A program made the position numbers and the translations under genes. Positions 62,786 to 64,000 of a stretch of 64,000 bases of DNA are shown in pieces. The stretch is from Labrenzia sp. PHM005 (lineage in GTDB: Bacteria > Pseudomonadota > Alphaproteobacteria > Rhizobiales > Stappiaceae): assembly GCF_006517275.1 (NCBI RefSeq), contig NZ_CP041191.1, positions 5,079,001-5,143,000 of the forward strand. The letters are read 5' to 3'. Each line of letters begins with the position of its first letter. Within the stretch, counting starts at the first letter, position 1. The notes below the pieces were generated by a model, which saw nothing but the letters and a program-made list of their open reading frames with translations, did not search any database and was not told where the DNA came from.

Positions 62786-62922
62786 CAAAGCACCGCCACG
62801 ATTGCAATCCAGAGGAGACCAGCAAGGCCAAGTGCTCCCGCGACCAGAGCCGTCAGGCCCATCTCAGTCAGGCACGGCAGCCGGCTTTCCGGCAAATGGG
62901 TAGAAGAGGCACGCCGGTTCAT
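62785..62922 (-). CDS. 45-residue single-pass membrane protein, coupled to znuC
   Basis: Starts MNRRASSTHL, with one hydrophobic helix at about 22-45 (GLTALVAGALGLAGLLW region). It has a single His (His9). The stop overlaps the ATPase ATG (TGATG), and its own ATG overlaps the stop of a 35-residue ORF (ATGA), so it is embedded in a chain of overlapping ORFs between the riboswitch and the ABC genes. Could be a small accessory subunit of the transporter; similar size to CbtB but no clear homology. Confidence 0.5.
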   Translation of the reverse strand: MNRRASSTHLPESRLPCLTEMGLTALVAGALGLAGLLWIAIVAVL

Positions 62923-63026
62923 CGCAGCGGCACAAGCTGCGGCGTGATTACCCGGTTTAGATCTGGCTTACAGGAAGACCTGCGGCTGCGCGCCGTCAGT
63001 CTCTGTTGAATCGCAATTGGCCGCAT
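62919..63026 (-). CDS. 35-residue ORF in the riboswitch leader, tentative
   Basis: ATG at 63026 with GGAGG five bases upstream; ends at the ATGA overlap with the 45-residue membrane protein. Basic (MRPIAIQQRL start). No family. Together with 62996-63094 it gives an overlapping ORF chain, which may relay riboswitch control. Confidence 0.3.
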   Translation of the reverse strand: MRPIAIQQRLTARSRRSSCKPDLNRVITPQLVPLR

Positions 63027-63094
63027 CGCCACCTCCAAAGAGACGGGGATACGGTGAGACCATATATCTGGACGGCGATGGCCGCTTGGTACAT
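62996..63094 (-). CDS. 32-residue first ORF after the riboswitch, tentative
   Basis: ATG at 63094; GGAGGGAG (63101-63108) six bases upstream. The Shine-Dalgarno abuts the hairpin CCGGG-CGGGGTGT-CCCGG (63108-63125), so its access is likely controlled by the riboswitch. Overlaps the 35-residue ORF by 31 bp. Confidence 0.3.
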   Translation of the reverse strand: MYQAAIAVQIYGLTVSPSLWRWRCGQLRFNRD

Positions 63095-63138
63095 TGGCTT
63101 CTCCCTCCGGGACACCCCGCCCGGCAAAGTTTCGGTTG

Positions 63139-63310
63139 CGATGGCAGGTCTCCTGACTCGCGGGTCTAAGCTATCCCCATCCTTCCCGGGCCTTTCATTC
63201 TTGGATGAAGGCTCAGTGGATCTTTAGGGGTCGCTCGCCGCTCACAGTTGCGGGGGCAGTCACGGATTCAGCGCCCTTTCGGCTCTTCCTCACCGTGTTC
63301 CCTTTTCATC
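63139..63310 (-). ncRNA. cobalamin (B12) riboswitch, upstream of the metal ABC operon
   Basis: On the minus strand: GATGAAAAGGGAACACGGTG, CGTGACTGCCCCCGCAACTG, GGGAAGG and GAGTCAGGAGACCTGCC, in the canonical order. It shares the first 20 bases exactly with the copy at 59955. Together with the hairpin/Shine-Dalgarno it probably represses translation of the operon when B12 is plentiful. Confidence 0.93.
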
Positions 63311-63674
63311 TTGCAGCGATCTTCATTCTGCAAGAACCATCTCCGCGGACCATATTTCTACAGTCGGAAATGATCAACACCGTTTTTTGCCAAATTCGCA
63401 AACGATGCCTCAAGGCTGAGGAAAACAGTCATTTGTTTACGTGGCTTCGCAAAATGCCTCACCGCATTCAGGAATTATCTTTTTGGCGATTTGAGGAAGC
63501 AAAAGACCGAATCTCGGCGAAAAGCTCTGTTCTTTTGGTATCTTAAGAATCTTATGCACGCCGCCGTCATCGCAGTAGTCTCTAGAATCGTTCCTGAACC
63601 GGTTTTCCAGATTGACGTTTCCACCGCGTACTTATGCAAACCAATCGTTTTGGAACCAATGCCTGCAATCGCAC
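63311..63674. other. 364-bp gap, no gene seen
   Basis: Contains the riboswitch operon promoter (minus strand) and the end of the TetR gene. No RNA or repeat recognised. Confidence 0.35.
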
Positions 63675-64000
63675 TTAAACTGCTGCCGCCTTTTTGCCGC
63701 ACAGGCGCAAAAAGCCCGCTTCGCTGTAATCGAGCAGCGCCTCGGCAAGATCGGCCTCTTCTTGCTGGCGGGCAACTGCCCCAATCCGCCAGCTGCTGGA
63801 CGTGAGCGCCAGCATGCCGGATACGGTAAAAACAAAGGCCGCGCTCAAGTTGGTGCGCGAAACATCCGGCAAAAGGGCCGCAATCTCGTCCAGAAAAACA
63901 GCTGCCGTCGGATCAAAACACTCTTCAGCAATCGCCCGCCAGCGCTCATCCGCCGACACCAGCGCAATCAAGCGCCCATAAGACGGCCATTCAGCCTTGT
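63675..64000 (-). CDS. TetR-family regulator, C-terminal part (cut by window)
   Basis: The frame is open to the right edge; residues KAEWPSYGRLIALVSADERW are readable before the first internal TTG at 63971. The helical effector domain resembles TetR/AcrR C-terminal regions. The N-terminal DNA-binding helix-turn-helix lies beyond 64000. Strand and position suggest it is an independent gene upstream of the riboswitch operon. Confidence 0.7.
   Translation of the reverse strand, partial: KAEWPSYGRLIALVSADERWRAIAEECFDPTAAVFLDEIAALLPDVSRTNLSAAFVFTVSGMLALTSSSWRIGAVARQQEEADLAEALLDYSEAGFLRLCGKKAAAV

Noticed and set aside
62785..62922. Naming the 45-residue membrane ORF CbtB
   Set aside because: Size and B12 context fit, but CbtB sequence features were not seen, so no name is given.
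1..64000. CRISPR array or rRNA operon
   Set aside because: No regularly spaced long repeats and no rRNA-like conserved blocks were seen.

Overview
The window reads as chromosomal DNA of a heterotrophic, probably marine alphaproteobacterium. The evidence is two TRAP transporter operons, a PlcP/Agt-type lipid-remodelling pair, a DUF3489-DUF2924-serine recombinase module, B12 riboswitches ahead of metal-transport genes, and sugar-acid and aromatic/branched-chain uptake operons. A Roseibium/Labrenzia/Stappia-like lineage is my guess from gene style, not a demonstrated assignment. I see no rRNA genes or CRISPR arrays.

Layout. 0-4.8 kb: a three-gene electron-transfer module, made of a cyclic-nucleotide-binding ferredoxin cut by the window edge, a membrane b-type cytochrome and a decaheme cytochrome c. 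4.9-16.8 kb: lytic transglycosylase-TPR protein, methyltransferase, an ABC binding protein-permease fusion with a second permease, a Cache-type adenylate/guanylate cyclase, a plcP/agt-like lipid pair, a B12-binding radical SAM enzyme and a cNMP-binding membrane protease. 16.9-20.7 kb: a small accessory island with a broken IS3 transposase, a deleted second copy of the recombinase module found at 47-50 kb, two short tandem-repeat arrays, and a ParB-DNA methyltransferase gene with a partner. 20.8-26.6 kb: tartrate/D-malate dehydrogenase, LysR regulator and TAXI-TRAP transporter. 26.7-30.7 kb: a periplasmic binding protein, a lone tyrosine recombinase between palindromes, and an octaheme cytochrome with HEAT/TPR repeats.

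30.8-36.4 kb: LysR, a coiled-coil protein, and an arylsulfatase followed by DUF3302, HlyD and outer-membrane barrel genes. 36.5-39.1 kb: small hypothetical and membrane proteins. 39.4-46.5 kb: an AraC regulator divergent from a Liv-type ABC operon ending in an aldehyde dehydrogenase. 47.3-50.1 kb: the intact DUF3489-DUF2924-serine recombinase module, ending 62 bp from a tRNA-Gln gene; tRNA-Pro follows. 50.8-59.4 kb: IclR regulator, DctPQM TRAP transporter and sugar-acid catabolic genes (enolase-superfamily dehydratase, two-part UxaA-like dehydratase, SDR, FAH hydrolase). 59.5-63.3 kb: a znuCBA-like metal ABC operon on the minus strand, with one cobalamin riboswitch upstream and another just downstream. 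63.7 kb to the end: a TetR-type regulator cut by the window.

Recurrent themes are transporter operons carrying a perfect hairpin just after the binding-protein gene, three cyclic-nucleotide genes in the first 17 kb, and two multiheme cytochromes. The strongest candidates for something undescribed are the cNMP-gated ferredoxin/cytochrome b/decaheme module, the riboswitch leaders in which short overlapping ORFs lead towards metal transport genes, and the iteron-like 11-bp repeat array ahead of the ParB-methyltransferase.
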